Shown here one piece after another: positions 34,379-44,128 of a DNA stretch of 64,000 bases. A program made the position numbers and the translations under genes. Every line of letters begins with the position of its first letter. Position 1 is the stretch's first letter. Origin of the DNA: Pseudomonas cremoricolorata (GTDB taxonomy: Bacteria > Pseudomonadota > Gammaproteobacteria > Pseudomonadales > Pseudomonadaceae); NCBI RefSeq assembly GCF_000759535.1, contig NZ_CP009455.1, positions 744,001 through 808,000 on the forward strand, given 5' to 3'. The notes below the pieces were generated by a model. That model searched no databases. It saw only the letters and a list, made by a program, of their open reading frames with translations, and was not told the DNA's origin.

Positions 34379-34825
34379 TCAGCGAACCGCCGCCAGTTCA
34401 TGGCCCCAGGCCAGGCAGTGACTGAGCCATTCGCCGAGAAACAGGTTGAGCTGGGCCTTTTCATCGGGCTGGTGCATGGCTTCGTTGGGGTAGGGATAGA
34501 TGCTGCGCAGACGCCGCGCATGCTCGGCGCTGACCACCTCGGCCATGCGTGCATCGTGGTACACCTGCACCTCCATCTGCGGCACCGGCAGCCACAGCAG
34601 GCTGTGCTCCTGGCGCACGCGCAAGGTGGTGGTGTACGGGCAGGCCTGCAGCACCTCCAGGGCCAGCACACCCAGAGCCTGGTCGCCCTGGGTCATGCCG
34701 ATACGCCGCTCGCTTTGGCTGCTGCGCATCTCCGGCAACAGGCGCATGAGCCGCGCATAGTTGGCCTCGCAGGCAGCCTGCAGGCCGACCAGGTCGACCC
34801 GGTAGCGTTCGCGAGCCGGGCTCAC
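34379..34825 (-). CDS. yqiB: DUF1249 protein YqiB
   Basis: 148-residue soluble protein of unknown function, family DUF1249. From a GTG start it reads VSPARERYRVDLVGLQAACEANYARLMRLLPEM and later IYPYPNEAMHQPDEKAQLNLFLGEWL. The GTG overlaps the nudF stop (GTGA), showing translational coupling. Its constant place between nudF and cpdA in gamma-proteobacteria suggests a housekeeping role, not defined. Confidence 0.92.
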   Translation of the reverse strand: MSPARERYRVDLVGLQAACEANYARLMRLLPEMRSSQSERRIGMTQGDQALGVLALEVLQACPYTTTLRVRQEHSLLWLPVPQMEVQVYHDARMAEVVSAEHARRLRSIYPYPNEAMHQPDEKAQLNLFLGEWLSHCLAWGHELAAVR

Positions 34826-35439
34826 GACCACATCCCCCGCACTTCGGCGCGGTTCAGCGCCAGCCATTGCAAGGCGATGATGCTGGCAGCATTGCAGATG
34901 CGTCCGTCGCGCACCGCCTGCAGGGCGTCTTCGAACGACCAGACCTGCACGCGGATGTCTTCGCTTTCTTCTTCCAGGCCATGCACGCCGCCGGCGCCTT
35001 CGCTGCTGCAACGGCCGAGGAACAGGTGCACGAACTCGTCACTGCCGCCCGGCGAAGGGAAATAGCGGGTCATCGGCCACAGTGCCGAGAAGCTCAGCCC
35101 AGCCTCTTCCTCGGCCTCACGGTGGGCGACCTGTTCGGGTTGTTCGTCCTTGTCGATCAGCCCGGCGACCAGCTCGATCAGCCAGGGGTTGCTCGCCTTG
35201 TCCATGGCACCGACGCGAAACTGCTCGATCAGCACCACTTCATCGCGCTGTGGGTCGTACGGCAGCACGCACACGGCATCGTGGCGCACGAACAGCTCGC
35301 GGCTGATTTCCCGGCTCATGCCGCCGTCGAACAGCTCGTGGCGCAGGTGCACGCGGTCGAGCCGGTAGAAGCCCTTGAAGCAGTGCTCACGCTTGACGGT
35401 CTCGACGAGCCGGGGCTCGGAATGCGAAGGGTTGGCCAT
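34822..35439 (-). CDS. nudF: ADP-ribose pyrophosphatase
   Basis: Nudix hydrolase that cleaves ADP-ribose to AMP and ribose-5-phosphate. 205 residues with a perfect Nudix box GLIDKDEQPEQVAHREAEEE followed by AGL at about residues 97-119 and the PSPGGSDEFVHLFL segment that distinguishes ADP-ribose pyrophosphatases. The ATG at 35439 (MANPSHSEPRLVETVKRE) has GAGGA upstream. First gene of the nudF-yqiB-cpdA-yqiA-parE run. Confidence 0.96.
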   Translation of the reverse strand: MANPSHSEPRLVETVKREHCFKGFYRLDRVHLRHELFDGGMSREISRELFVRHDAVCVLPYDPQRDEVVLIEQFRVGAMDKASNPWLIELVAGLIDKDEQPEQVAHREAEEEAGLSFSALWPMTRYFPSPGGSDEFVHLFLGRCSSEGAGGVHGLEEESEDIRVQVWSFEDALQAVRDGRICNAASIIALQWLALNRAEVRGMWS

Positions 35440-35609
35440 GGAAATTCCTCTACAGCAACGACTACATCGCGCCATCCTACTCTGCGAAACGCCGCGTTTC
35501 ATCCCTTTCAACTAGCCACCACAGGCCGTAGCGACTCTGTTAGTTTAGCGGCGAACCGAACCTCTCGCCGACGGTCGAAGACCGATCATCTTGTCTTGCA
35601 AGGATCAAC

Positions 35610-36356
35610 ATGACACTTGTCAAACTGACCTCCGTTGCCGTACTGGCCCTGGCCCTGGGAGCCTGCCAGAGCGTGTTCGCGCCCAACTACCGCACACCGC
35701 TGGAGGTCAAGCGCGACGCCTGGGAACACATCAAGCCCGGCTGCACGGAAAGCGACTGCCCGTTGGTGAACATCGACACCGTGTCGTTCCCGGCACTGCC
35801 GAAACTCGACGGCATCGTCGAGCGTCGCCTGCTGCAACTGACCGAAGACAACGAACGCAGCACCCCGCCCAGCTCGCTCAAGGCCTACGAACAGCAGTAC
35901 CTGGCCACGGCGCAGAAGCGCAACAGCAGCTACCTGCAAGCCAAGGTACGCGAGCAGCATGACGGACTGGTGATCGTCGAGTTGTCGAGTTATCTGGACA
36001 CCGGCGGCGCCCACGGCATGCCGGGGCGTGACCTGATCAACTATTCACGCCAGCAGGACAAGGTGCTGACTTTGCAGGACATGCTTCTGCCCGGCCAGGA
36101 AGACACCTTCTGGAAGACCGTCGCCGAATCCCACCGCGCCTGGCTGATGAGCGTGGAAATGGACAAGGACGCAGAGTTCATCAAGACCTGGCCCTTCCGC
36201 AAATCGCCGCACATCGCCCTGACCTACGGCGCGATGATCGTCAAATATGAGGTCTACGCCATCGCCCCTTACTCCATGGGCCATGTCGAACTGAAGATCC
36301 CCTACCCGCGCCTGAACGGCATTCTCAAGCCTGAGCTGTTCCCAGGGCGGGGGTAA
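35610..36356 (+). CDS. RsiV/DUF3298-family lipoprotein
   Basis: 248-residue predicted lipoprotein; lipobox LALGAC places the lipidated Cys at residue 19. The rest matches the DUF3298/RsiV pattern: paired beta-rich segments with VIVELSSYLDTGGAHGMPG and the C-terminal ALTYGAMIVKYEVYAIAPYSMGHVELKIPY. Family members bind lysozyme or act in envelope stress, but that cannot be claimed here. An AAGGA motif precedes the ATG. Monocistronic. Confidence 0.85.
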   Translation: MTLVKLTSVAVLALALGACQSVFAPNYRTPLEVKRDAWEHIKPGCTESDCPLVNIDTVSFPALPKLDGIVERRLLQLTEDNERSTPPSSLKAYEQQYLATAQKRNSSYLQAKVREQHDGLVIVELSSYLDTGGAHGMPGRDLINYSRQQDKVLTLQDMLLPGQEDTFWKTVAESHRAWLMSVEMDKDAEFIKTWPFRKSPHIALTYGAMIVKYEVYAIAPYSMGHVELKIPYPRLNGILKPELFPGRG

Positions 36357-36386
36357 GGGCCGGGGAATCGAGTTATTTGGCTTTAC

Positions 36387-36465
36387 GGCCCTTCACGGCT
36401 AAACCGCAGCGGCGGACCGCCTGCTCCTACACGATCTGTAGGAGCGGGTTTACCCGCGAAGGGCC
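36387..36465. repeat. Inverted pair of P. putida-type REP elements
   Basis: The right copy, TGTAGGAGCGGGTTTACCCGCGAAGGGCC (36437-36465), is a near-perfect REP with its own GCGGGTTTACCCGC palindrome. The left copy (36387-36431, GGCCCTTCACGGCTAAACCGC...CTGCTCCTACA) is inverted and degenerate. They face each other around CGATC in the gap between the DUF3298 gene and the thiC 3' end, where they could also act as a transcript end. Confidence 0.85.
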
Positions 36466-36490
36466 CCAAGATCAAAGCCGCCGAGCCCCC

Positions 36491-38443
<1,953 letters not shown>

Positions 38444-38509
38444 TCATGGACGAGTACGGTGTCGGATGCGGGGTGTGGTGCAGTTGAGCTGCGACGATCC
38501 CGGATCTGA

Positions 38510-38546
38510 CACAAGATCTCGCCGGGAAAGCGAGCAATCTTGTTCC
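38510..38546 (-). promoter_or_regulatory. Riboswitch expression-platform hairpin
   Basis: Immediately 3' of the aptamer the RNA reads ACAAGAT-U-GCUCGC-UUUCCC-GGCGAG-AUCUUGU, a long stable stem whose 5' arm uses the last aptamer bases. It lacks a U tract, so it is not a classical intrinsic terminator and may act through structure switching or Rho. Confidence 0.55.
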
Positions 38547-38628
38547 CTACGCAGGCGCTAACCTGATCAGGTTCAACGGGATCCGGAACTATCCGATCTC
38601 AGCCTTCGATTCAAGGCACCCCGACAAG
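38539..38628 (-). promoter_or_regulatory. TPP riboswitch (THI element) of thiC
   Basis: Minus strand contains all conserved THI-box parts in order: GGGGTGCC, GGCTGAGATC, CCGTTGAACCTGATCAGGTTA and GCGTAGGGAACAAG. It binds thiamine pyrophosphate and lowers thiC expression. It begins about 250 nt upstream of the thiC ATG, leaving a long leader. Confidence 0.96.
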
Positions 38629-38637
38629 AACGCGTGC

Positions 38638-38667
38638 AGTCTAGACTCAAGCGCTCGGCAAAGCCAA
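38638..38667 (-). promoter_or_regulatory. Predicted thiC promoter
   Basis: Minus strand TTGGCT - 18 bp - TAGACT, located just upstream of the TPP aptamer, so the transcript would start within about 10 nt of the riboswitch P1 stem. Confidence 0.5.
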
Positions 38668-38781
38668 GCCTGCCGGTATCGGTGTGACGAAAGGCTTCAG
38701 GGGGAATTGTTGCCGAGCGCGTCCAGCCGTACACTCAATACTTTCAATACTCAACAGTTTAGAAATTCAAGGATCGACTCC

Positions 38782-40218
38782 ATGCTGCGCAAACTATCGC
38801 TGGCACTCGCCGTGTCCTGTGCGTCCCATGCCGCAGTTGCCGCAGTGGAGACGCTGCCAACGGTGAAAACCGACCTGGTCAGCGTCTATCAGGAAGCGGT
38901 GGGCAACAATGCTGATCTGGCCGCGGCCCGTGCCGACTACGGCGCTCGCCGCGAGATCGTGCCCCAGGCCCGTGCCGGCCTGCTGCCCAACCTTTCCGCC
39001 GGTGCCGAATCGATGAACACCCGCACCAGGCTCGACGAGCCAGCGATCACCTCAACGCGCAGCGGCAATTCGTGGAGCGCGACCTTGTCGCAGCCGCTGT
39101 TCCGCGCCGACCGCTGGTTCCAGTTGCAGGCTGCCGAGGCGGTCAACGAGCAGGCGGCGCTGGAGCTTTCGGCCACCGAGCAGAATCTGATCCTGCAAAG
39201 CGCGGAAAGCTACTTCGCGGTGCTCCGCGCCCAAGACAACCTGGCCTCGACCAAGGCCGAAGAGTCGGCGTTCAAGCGCCAGCTCGATCAGTCCAACGAA
39301 CGCTTCGACGTCGGCCTTTCCGACAAGACCGACGTGCTGCAATCCCAGGCCGGCTACGACACCGCACGGGCCAACCGGATCATCGCCCAGCGCCAGGTGG
39401 ACGACGCCTTCCAGGCCCTGGTAACACTGACCAACCGTGAATACGGCGCGCTGCAAGGGGTCGTGCACAGCCTGCCGGTGCAGGTGCCAAGCCCCAACGA
39501 TGCCAGGGCTTGGGTCGATACTGCCGCGCGGCAGAACCTCAACCTGCTGGCGACCAACCATGCCGTCGATGCCGCCCAGGAAACCCTGCGCCAGCGCAAG
39601 GCCGGTCACGCTCCGACACTCGATGCCGTGGCGCGTTATCAGAAGGGCGACAACGACAGCCTCGGCTTCAGCAACCCGGCGCCGCAGCCCGGCGTGCGCT
39701 ACGGCGGCGACGTCGAGCAGACCACCATCGGCCTGCAACTGAACATCCCGCTGTACAGCGGTGGGCTGACCAGCTCGCAGGTGCGCGAGGCCTATCAGCG
39801 CCTCAGCCAAAGCGAACAGCAGCGCGAGAGCCTGCGCCGTCAGGTGGTGGAAAACACCCGCAACCTGCACCGCGCGGTGAACACCGATGTCGAGCAGGTA
39901 CAAGCGCGCAAGCAGTCGATCATCTCCAGCCAGAGCGCCCTGCAGGCCACGGAAATCGGCTACCAGGTCGGTACGCGCAACATCGTCGATGTGCTCGATG
40001 CCGAACGCCAGCTGTACAACTCGGTGCGCGACTACAACAACAGCCGCTACGACTACATCCTCGACAACCTGCGCCTCAAGCAGGCCGCCGGCACCCTCAG
40101 CCCGCAAGACCTGCAGGACCTGGGTCGCTACCTCAAAGCCGACTACAACCCGGACAAGGACTTCCTGCCGCCGGACCTGGCCGCTGCTGCCGCGAAGAAC
40201 TTCGAGCGCCGCCCCTGA
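38782..40218 (+). CDS. tolC: TolC-family outer-membrane channel
   Basis: Outer-membrane exit duct for tripartite efflux and type I secretion. 478 residues with a signal peptide (about 1-21, ending HAAVA) and two outer-membrane-efflux repeats (about 35-220 and 240-440) rich in long heptad helices. The C-terminal half has TIGLQLNIPLYSGGLTSSQV and YQVGTRNIVDVLDAERQLY, both typical of TolC. AAGGA precedes the ATG at 38782; the 25 upstream codons are leader. No pump genes are adjacent. Confidence 0.93.
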   Translation: MLRKLSLALAVSCASHAAVAAVETLPTVKTDLVSVYQEAVGNNADLAAARADYGARREIVPQARAGLLPNLSAGAESMNTRTRLDEPAITSTRSGNSWSATLSQPLFRADRWFQLQAAEAVNEQAALELSATEQNLILQSAESYFAVLRAQDNLASTKAEESAFKRQLDQSNERFDVGLSDKTDVLQSQAGYDTARANRIIAQRQVDDAFQALVTLTNREYGALQGVVHSLPVQVPSPNDARAWVDTAARQNLNLLATNHAVDAAQETLRQRKAGHAPTLDAVARYQKGDNDSLGFSNPAPQPGVRYGGDVEQTTIGLQLNIPLYSGGLTSSQVREAYQRLSQSEQQRESLRRQVVENTRNLHRAVNTDVEQVQARKQSIISSQSALQATEIGYQVGTRNIVDVLDAERQLYNSVRDYNNSRYDYILDNLRLKQAAGTLSPQDLQDLGRYLKADYNPDKDFLPPDLAAAAAKNFERRP

Positions 40219-40224
40219 ATGCGA

Positions 40225-40260
40225 ACAGCCCGCCTGCCGTGAACACGACAGACGGGCTGT
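40225..40260. terminator. Hairpin between convergent tolC and waaA
   Basis: ACAGCCCG and CGGGCTGT form the outer stem, and CGTG/CACG the inner stem. No T tract follows, so it may only be a 3'-end stabiliser, but it lies where both convergent transcripts should end. Confidence 0.45.
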
Positions 40261-40275
40261 GGCCTTGCCAATGGC

Positions 40276-41547
40276 TCAGCGCATCAGCGCATCGATGCCG
40301 TCGAGCAAGCGCTTGAGCGCGCCCTGGTTGGCTTGCATCACTTGCCTGCCCGCCTCGCCCATGCGCCTGGCGTCCTGGGCCAGCTCGATCAGACGCCGCA
40401 CCTCGTTGCCCAGGCTCTCGGCGTTGTCGACCTGCAGCAGGCCACCGGCTTCGCGCAGCAGGCTGCTGATTTCCAGGAAGTTGAACACGTGCGGGCCCAT
40501 CAGCACCGGCAAGGCCAGGGCGGCAGGCTCCAGCGGATTGTGCCCGCCACGGGGCACCAGGCTGCCGCCGACGAAGGCGATGTCGGCCAAGGCGTAGAGG
40601 AACAGCAACTCGCCCATGGTGTCGCCAACCAGCACCTGAGTTTTGGCCTCGACCGCCTCACCCGTGGAGCGGCGCACGCTGTTGAACTGCTCGCGGCACT
40701 GCTCGTACACGGTGGTGAATCGCTCGGGGTGGCGCGGCACCAGAATCAGCAAAGCATCGCTGTGCACAGCCAGCAGTTGACGGTGCGCCGCCAGCACTTG
40801 GGCATCTTCGCCCTCATGGGTGCTCGCTGCGATCCACACCGGGCGATTGTGCGCTGCCCACTGCTCGCGCAGGGCCTGGGCGCGGGGTTGCAGTTGCGGG
40901 TCGAGCTTGAGGTCGAACTTGATCGAACCGGTGACCTGCACCGCCTCGGCACGCGCGCCGAGCTGACGGAAGCGCTCGGCTTCGGTTTCGGTCTGCACGG
41001 CGATCAGGCTCATCTGCGCCAGCATCGGCCGGGTCAACCCGGCGAAACGCCCATAACCTTGCGCCGAGCGCTCGGACAACCGCGCATTGGCCAGCACCAC
41101 GGGAATGCTGCGGCGTGCGCATTGATCGATGATGTTCGGCCACAGCTCGGTTTCCATGATGACCCCGAGCCGAGGCTGCACGCGGTCGAGGAAACGTCGC
41201 GCCGCCCAGGGCAGGTCGTACGGCAGGTAGCAGTGCTGCACCCGCGGCTCGTCGGCGAACAGCGCGCGAATGCGCTCGGAGCCGGTCGGGGTCATGCAGG
41301 TGATGGTCACCGGCAACTGCGGATACGCCGCGAGCAGCGCACGTACCATGGGCGCTGCGGCGATGCTTTCGCCGACCGACACGGCGTGTACCCAGAGTCC
41401 GCCCGGGCGCAGTTCGGGCAGCGTCCAGGCGAAACGTTCGCCGATGCGCTGGCCGTACGCCGGTGCCTTGCGCGCACGCAGGAACAGGCGCAGCGCGACC
41501 AGCGGCAGGCCCAGGTGAAACAACAGGGTATAGAGGGTTCTGTTCAT
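40276..41547 (-). CDS. waaA: 3-deoxy-D-manno-octulosonic acid transferase
   Basis: Inner-membrane GT30 enzyme that adds Kdo to lipid IVA in LPS assembly. 423 residues with an N-terminal membrane-associated helix (LYTLLFHLGLPLVALRLFLRA), GLWVHAVSVGESIAAAPMV (with the catalytic Glu), METELWPNI, and the CMP-Kdo-binding GGSLVPRGGHNPLEPA. Convergent with tolC and divergent from the SMR gene. Confidence 0.97.
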   Translation of the reverse strand: MNRTLYTLLFHLGLPLVALRLFLRARKAPAYGQRIGERFAWTLPELRPGGLWVHAVSVGESIAAAPMVRALLAAYPQLPVTITCMTPTGSERIRALFADEPRVQHCYLPYDLPWAARRFLDRVQPRLGVIMETELWPNIIDQCARRSIPVVLANARLSERSAQGYGRFAGLTRPMLAQMSLIAVQTETEAERFRQLGARAEAVQVTGSIKFDLKLDPQLQPRAQALREQWAAHNRPVWIAASTHEGEDAQVLAAHRQLLAVHSDALLILVPRHPERFTTVYEQCREQFNSVRRSTGEAVEAKTQVLVGDTMGELLFLYALADIAFVGGSLVPRGGHNPLEPAALALPVLMGPHVFNFLEISSLLREAGGLLQVDNAESLGNEVRRLIELAQDARRMGEAGRQVMQANQGALKRLLDGIDALMR

Positions 41548-41689
41548 GGCAGCAGAGTCTACAAGGAACCGTGCCCGTGGACATCCGCCAAACGTAACGA
41601 CAGGTTCGCACAGGAAACCTCCAGCGCATGGCTGGACGCTGCGCCGCGCAAGCCTAAGAATGCTCGCACTTAACAGAGGACTACCCCAC

Positions 41690-42022
41690 TTGAACGCCTA
41701 CACCTACCTGGCCATCGCCATCTGCGCCGAAGTCATCGCCACCGCTTCGATGAAGGCCGTCAAAGGCCTGAGCACCCCGCTGCCGCTGCTGTTGATGGTG
41801 GTCGGCTACGGTATTGCCTTCTGGATGCTCACCCTGGTGGTGCGCACGGTGCCGGTGGGTATCGCCTATGCCGTGTGGTCGGGGTTGGGCATCGTGTTGA
41901 TCAGCGTCGCGGCGCTGGTGATCTATGGGCAGAAGCTCGACCTGCCAGCAATGATCGGCATGGCGATGATCGTCGGCGGCGTGGTGGTGATTCAGGTGTT
42001 CTCCAAGACCACAGGCCATTGA
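41690..42022 (+). CDS. SMR-family multidrug efflux protein (EmrE-like)
   Basis: 110-residue proton-coupled exporter of quaternary cations, working as an antiparallel dimer. Four membrane helices; the essential Glu14 lies in AICAEVIATASMKA, and GIAYAVWSGLGIVLIS is the SMR signature. Translation starts at a TTG (41690) preceded by AGAGGA at good spacing, giving exactly the EmrE length. The open frame upstream is non-homologous. Confidence 0.93.
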   Translation: MNAYTYLAIAICAEVIATASMKAVKGLSTPLPLLLMVVGYGIAFWMLTLVVRTVPVGIAYAVWSGLGIVLISVAALVIYGQKLDLPAMIGMAMIVGGVVVIQVFSKTTGH

Positions 42023-42107
42023 GCGGTCCGCGCCGCGCGACGGCACACTCGGCCCGGCCAGGCAGACCTGTATACTGCCCGCCTTGTCTTGAATCCGAGG
42101 TCTTTGC

Positions 42108-43283
42108 ATGCCAACCGCCATTGCCACCGACATTCTCATCGTCGGCGCCGGAGTCGCCGGTCTCTGGTTGAACGCCAGGCTGCGTCGGCTGGGCTACTCG
42201 ACCGTGCTGGTGGAGCGGGCCAGTCTGGGCGGCGAGCAGACCATCAAGTCCCAGGGCATCATCCACGGCGGCACCAAGTACGCGCTGCACGGCGCGCTGA
42301 CCGGCGCCTCGGAAGCCATCTCCGACATGCCGCGGCGCTGGCGCGAAGCGCTGGCCGGCGACGGCGAGCTGAACCTCGACCACACCCGCCTGCTGTCCGA
42401 GGCCCACTACTTGTGGTCGCCCGGCACCCTGGCCGGCAACCTCACCAGCTTCTTCGCCAGCAAGGCGGTGCGCGGCCGGGTCGATCAGGTCAAGGGCGAG
42501 CAACTGCCCCCGGCCCTGCAAGACCGTGCCTTCAAGGGCAAGGTCTATCGCCTGGCCGAGTTAGTGGTCGACGTGCCCAGCCTGCTCGCCAACCTGGCAG
42601 AGCTGGCCGGTGACAGCCTGCTCGCCGGCGAGCGCATCACCCCGCTGCGCGACGGCGATACCCTGGTTGGGCTCGAGGTCGATGGCCGTCAGATCCGCGC
42701 GCAGCGCATCGTCCTCAGCGCCGGTGGCGGCAGCGAAGCCTTGCTCCAGGCCCTTGGCCTGAGCCAGCCGGCCATGCAGCGCCGGCCGTTGCACATGGTC
42801 ATGGTCAAGGGCCCGAACCTCAAGCCGTTGTACGCCCATTGCCTGGGCGGTGGGCCCAAGCCACGGGTGACGGTGACCAGCCATCCCGGCGCGGATGGCC
42901 AGTGGGTCTGGTACCTGGGCGGCGACCTCGCTGAGGCCGACGGCGTGGCCCGTACGCCAGAGGCGCAGATCGCGGCGGCGCGCAAGGAAATCGCCCAGTT
43001 GCTGCCGTGGGTTGATCAAACGCCATTGCGCTGGGCGACCCTGCGCGTCGAGCGCGCCGAGCCTGCGCAATCGGGGTTGGTGCGCCCCGACAACGCCTTC
43101 CTCGCCGAGCAAGACCACTTGCTGGTGGGATGGCCGACCAAACTGGCCCTGGCCCCGGACTTCAGCGACCGCGTACTGGCCACGCTGCAACGCGACGGCA
43201 TCCGTCCAGGCGCCCAGGCCGACCTCAGCGACCTGCCACGCCCCGCCCTGGGCGTGCCTGCCTGGGAGCAACTGCTGCCATGA
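42108..43283 (+). CDS. FAD-dependent oxidoreductase (DAO family)
   Basis: 391-residue flavoprotein. It has an N-terminal Rossmann FAD-binding motif ILIVGAGVAGLW (about residues 9-20), a conserved SQGIIHGGTKYAL segment and a late GWPTKLALAPDF region. Resembles D-amino-acid-oxidase or glycerol-3-phosphate-dehydrogenase folds, but the substrate is unknown. A -10-like TATACT lies at 42072. The stop overlaps the aldo/keto reductase start (ATGA), so the two proteins are coupled. Confidence 0.85.
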   Translation: MPTAIATDILIVGAGVAGLWLNARLRRLGYSTVLVERASLGGEQTIKSQGIIHGGTKYALHGALTGASEAISDMPRRWREALAGDGELNLDHTRLLSEAHYLWSPGTLAGNLTSFFASKAVRGRVDQVKGEQLPPALQDRAFKGKVYRLAELVVDVPSLLANLAELAGDSLLAGERITPLRDGDTLVGLEVDGRQIRAQRIVLSAGGGSEALLQALGLSQPAMQRRPLHMVMVKGPNLKPLYAHCLGGGPKPRVTVTSHPGADGQWVWYLGGDLAEADGVARTPEAQIAAARKEIAQLLPWVDQTPLRWATLRVERAEPAQSGLVRPDNAFLAEQDHLLVGWPTKLALAPDFSDRVLATLQRDGIRPGAQADLSDLPRPALGVPAWEQLLP

Positions 43284-44092
43284 GCCTGCCAACACTGCAC
43301 ACCCATCATCGCGCCCTGGGCAACACCGGGCTGATGGTCTCGCCGCTGGGGCTGGGCACGGTCAAGCTGGGCCGCGACCAAGGGGTGAAATACCCCACCG
43401 GCTTCACCATTCCTGGCGATGACGAGGCGCGGCTGCTGCTGGCGCAGGCGCGCGACTTGGGTATCAACCTGATCGACACCGCGCCGGCGTATGGCCGCAG
43501 CGAAGAACGCCTCGGCCCGCTGTTGCGTGGCCAGCGCGACGCCTGGGTGATCGTCAGCAAGGTCGGCGAGGAGTTCGAGGCCGGCCAGTCGCGCTTCGAC
43601 TTCAGCGCCGCGCACACCCGGCGCTCGGTGGAGCGCAGCCTGCAACGCCTGCACACCGATCGGCTGGAACTGGTACTGGTGCACTCCGACGGCAACGACC
43701 TGGATATCCTGGAACACAGCGAGGTTTACCAGACTCTCGCGGCGCTCAAGCAGGAGGGCAAGATTCTCGCCTTCGGGCTTTCCGGAAAAACTGCCGCCGG
43801 CGGCCTCAAGGCGTTGGAACAGGGCGATTGCGCGATGGTCACTTATAACCTGAAGGAACAGGATGAGCGCCCGGTCATCGACTATGCCGCGACCCACGGC
43901 AAGGCGATTCTGGTGAAGAAAGCCTTGGCCAGCGGGCATGTCTGCCTGGCACCGGGTGTGGACCCGGTGCGTGCCAGTTTCGAGCTGCTGTTCAGTCACC
44001 CCGGCGTCAGCAGTGCAATCGTCGGTACCATCAACCCGCTGCACCTGGCCCACAACGTGGCCACCGTGGCCCGTATCCTGGGCCCGCACTGA
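43280..44092 (+). CDS. Aldo/keto reductase
   Basis: 270-residue NAD(P)H-dependent oxidoreductase with a TIM-barrel fold. The catalytic tetrad is complete: Asp66 and Tyr71 in NLIDTAPAYGRSEERLG, Lys94 in IVSKVGEE, and His135 in LVLVHSDG. The ATG overlaps the preceding FAD oxidoreductase stop by 4 bp, so the two may act on the same pathway. Substrate unknown. Confidence 0.92.
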   Translation: MSLPTLHTHHRALGNTGLMVSPLGLGTVKLGRDQGVKYPTGFTIPGDDEARLLLAQARDLGINLIDTAPAYGRSEERLGPLLRGQRDAWVIVSKVGEEFEAGQSRFDFSAAHTRRSVERSLQRLHTDRLELVLVHSDGNDLDILEHSEVYQTLAALKQEGKILAFGLSGKTAAGGLKALEQGDCAMVTYNLKEQDERPVIDYAATHGKAILVKKALASGHVCLAPGVDPVRASFELLFSHPGVSSAIVGTINPLHLAHNVATVARILGPH

Positions 44093-44128
44093 CCTGCCCA
44101 CCCGGGCGCACCAGGCAAGGAGGCGCAC

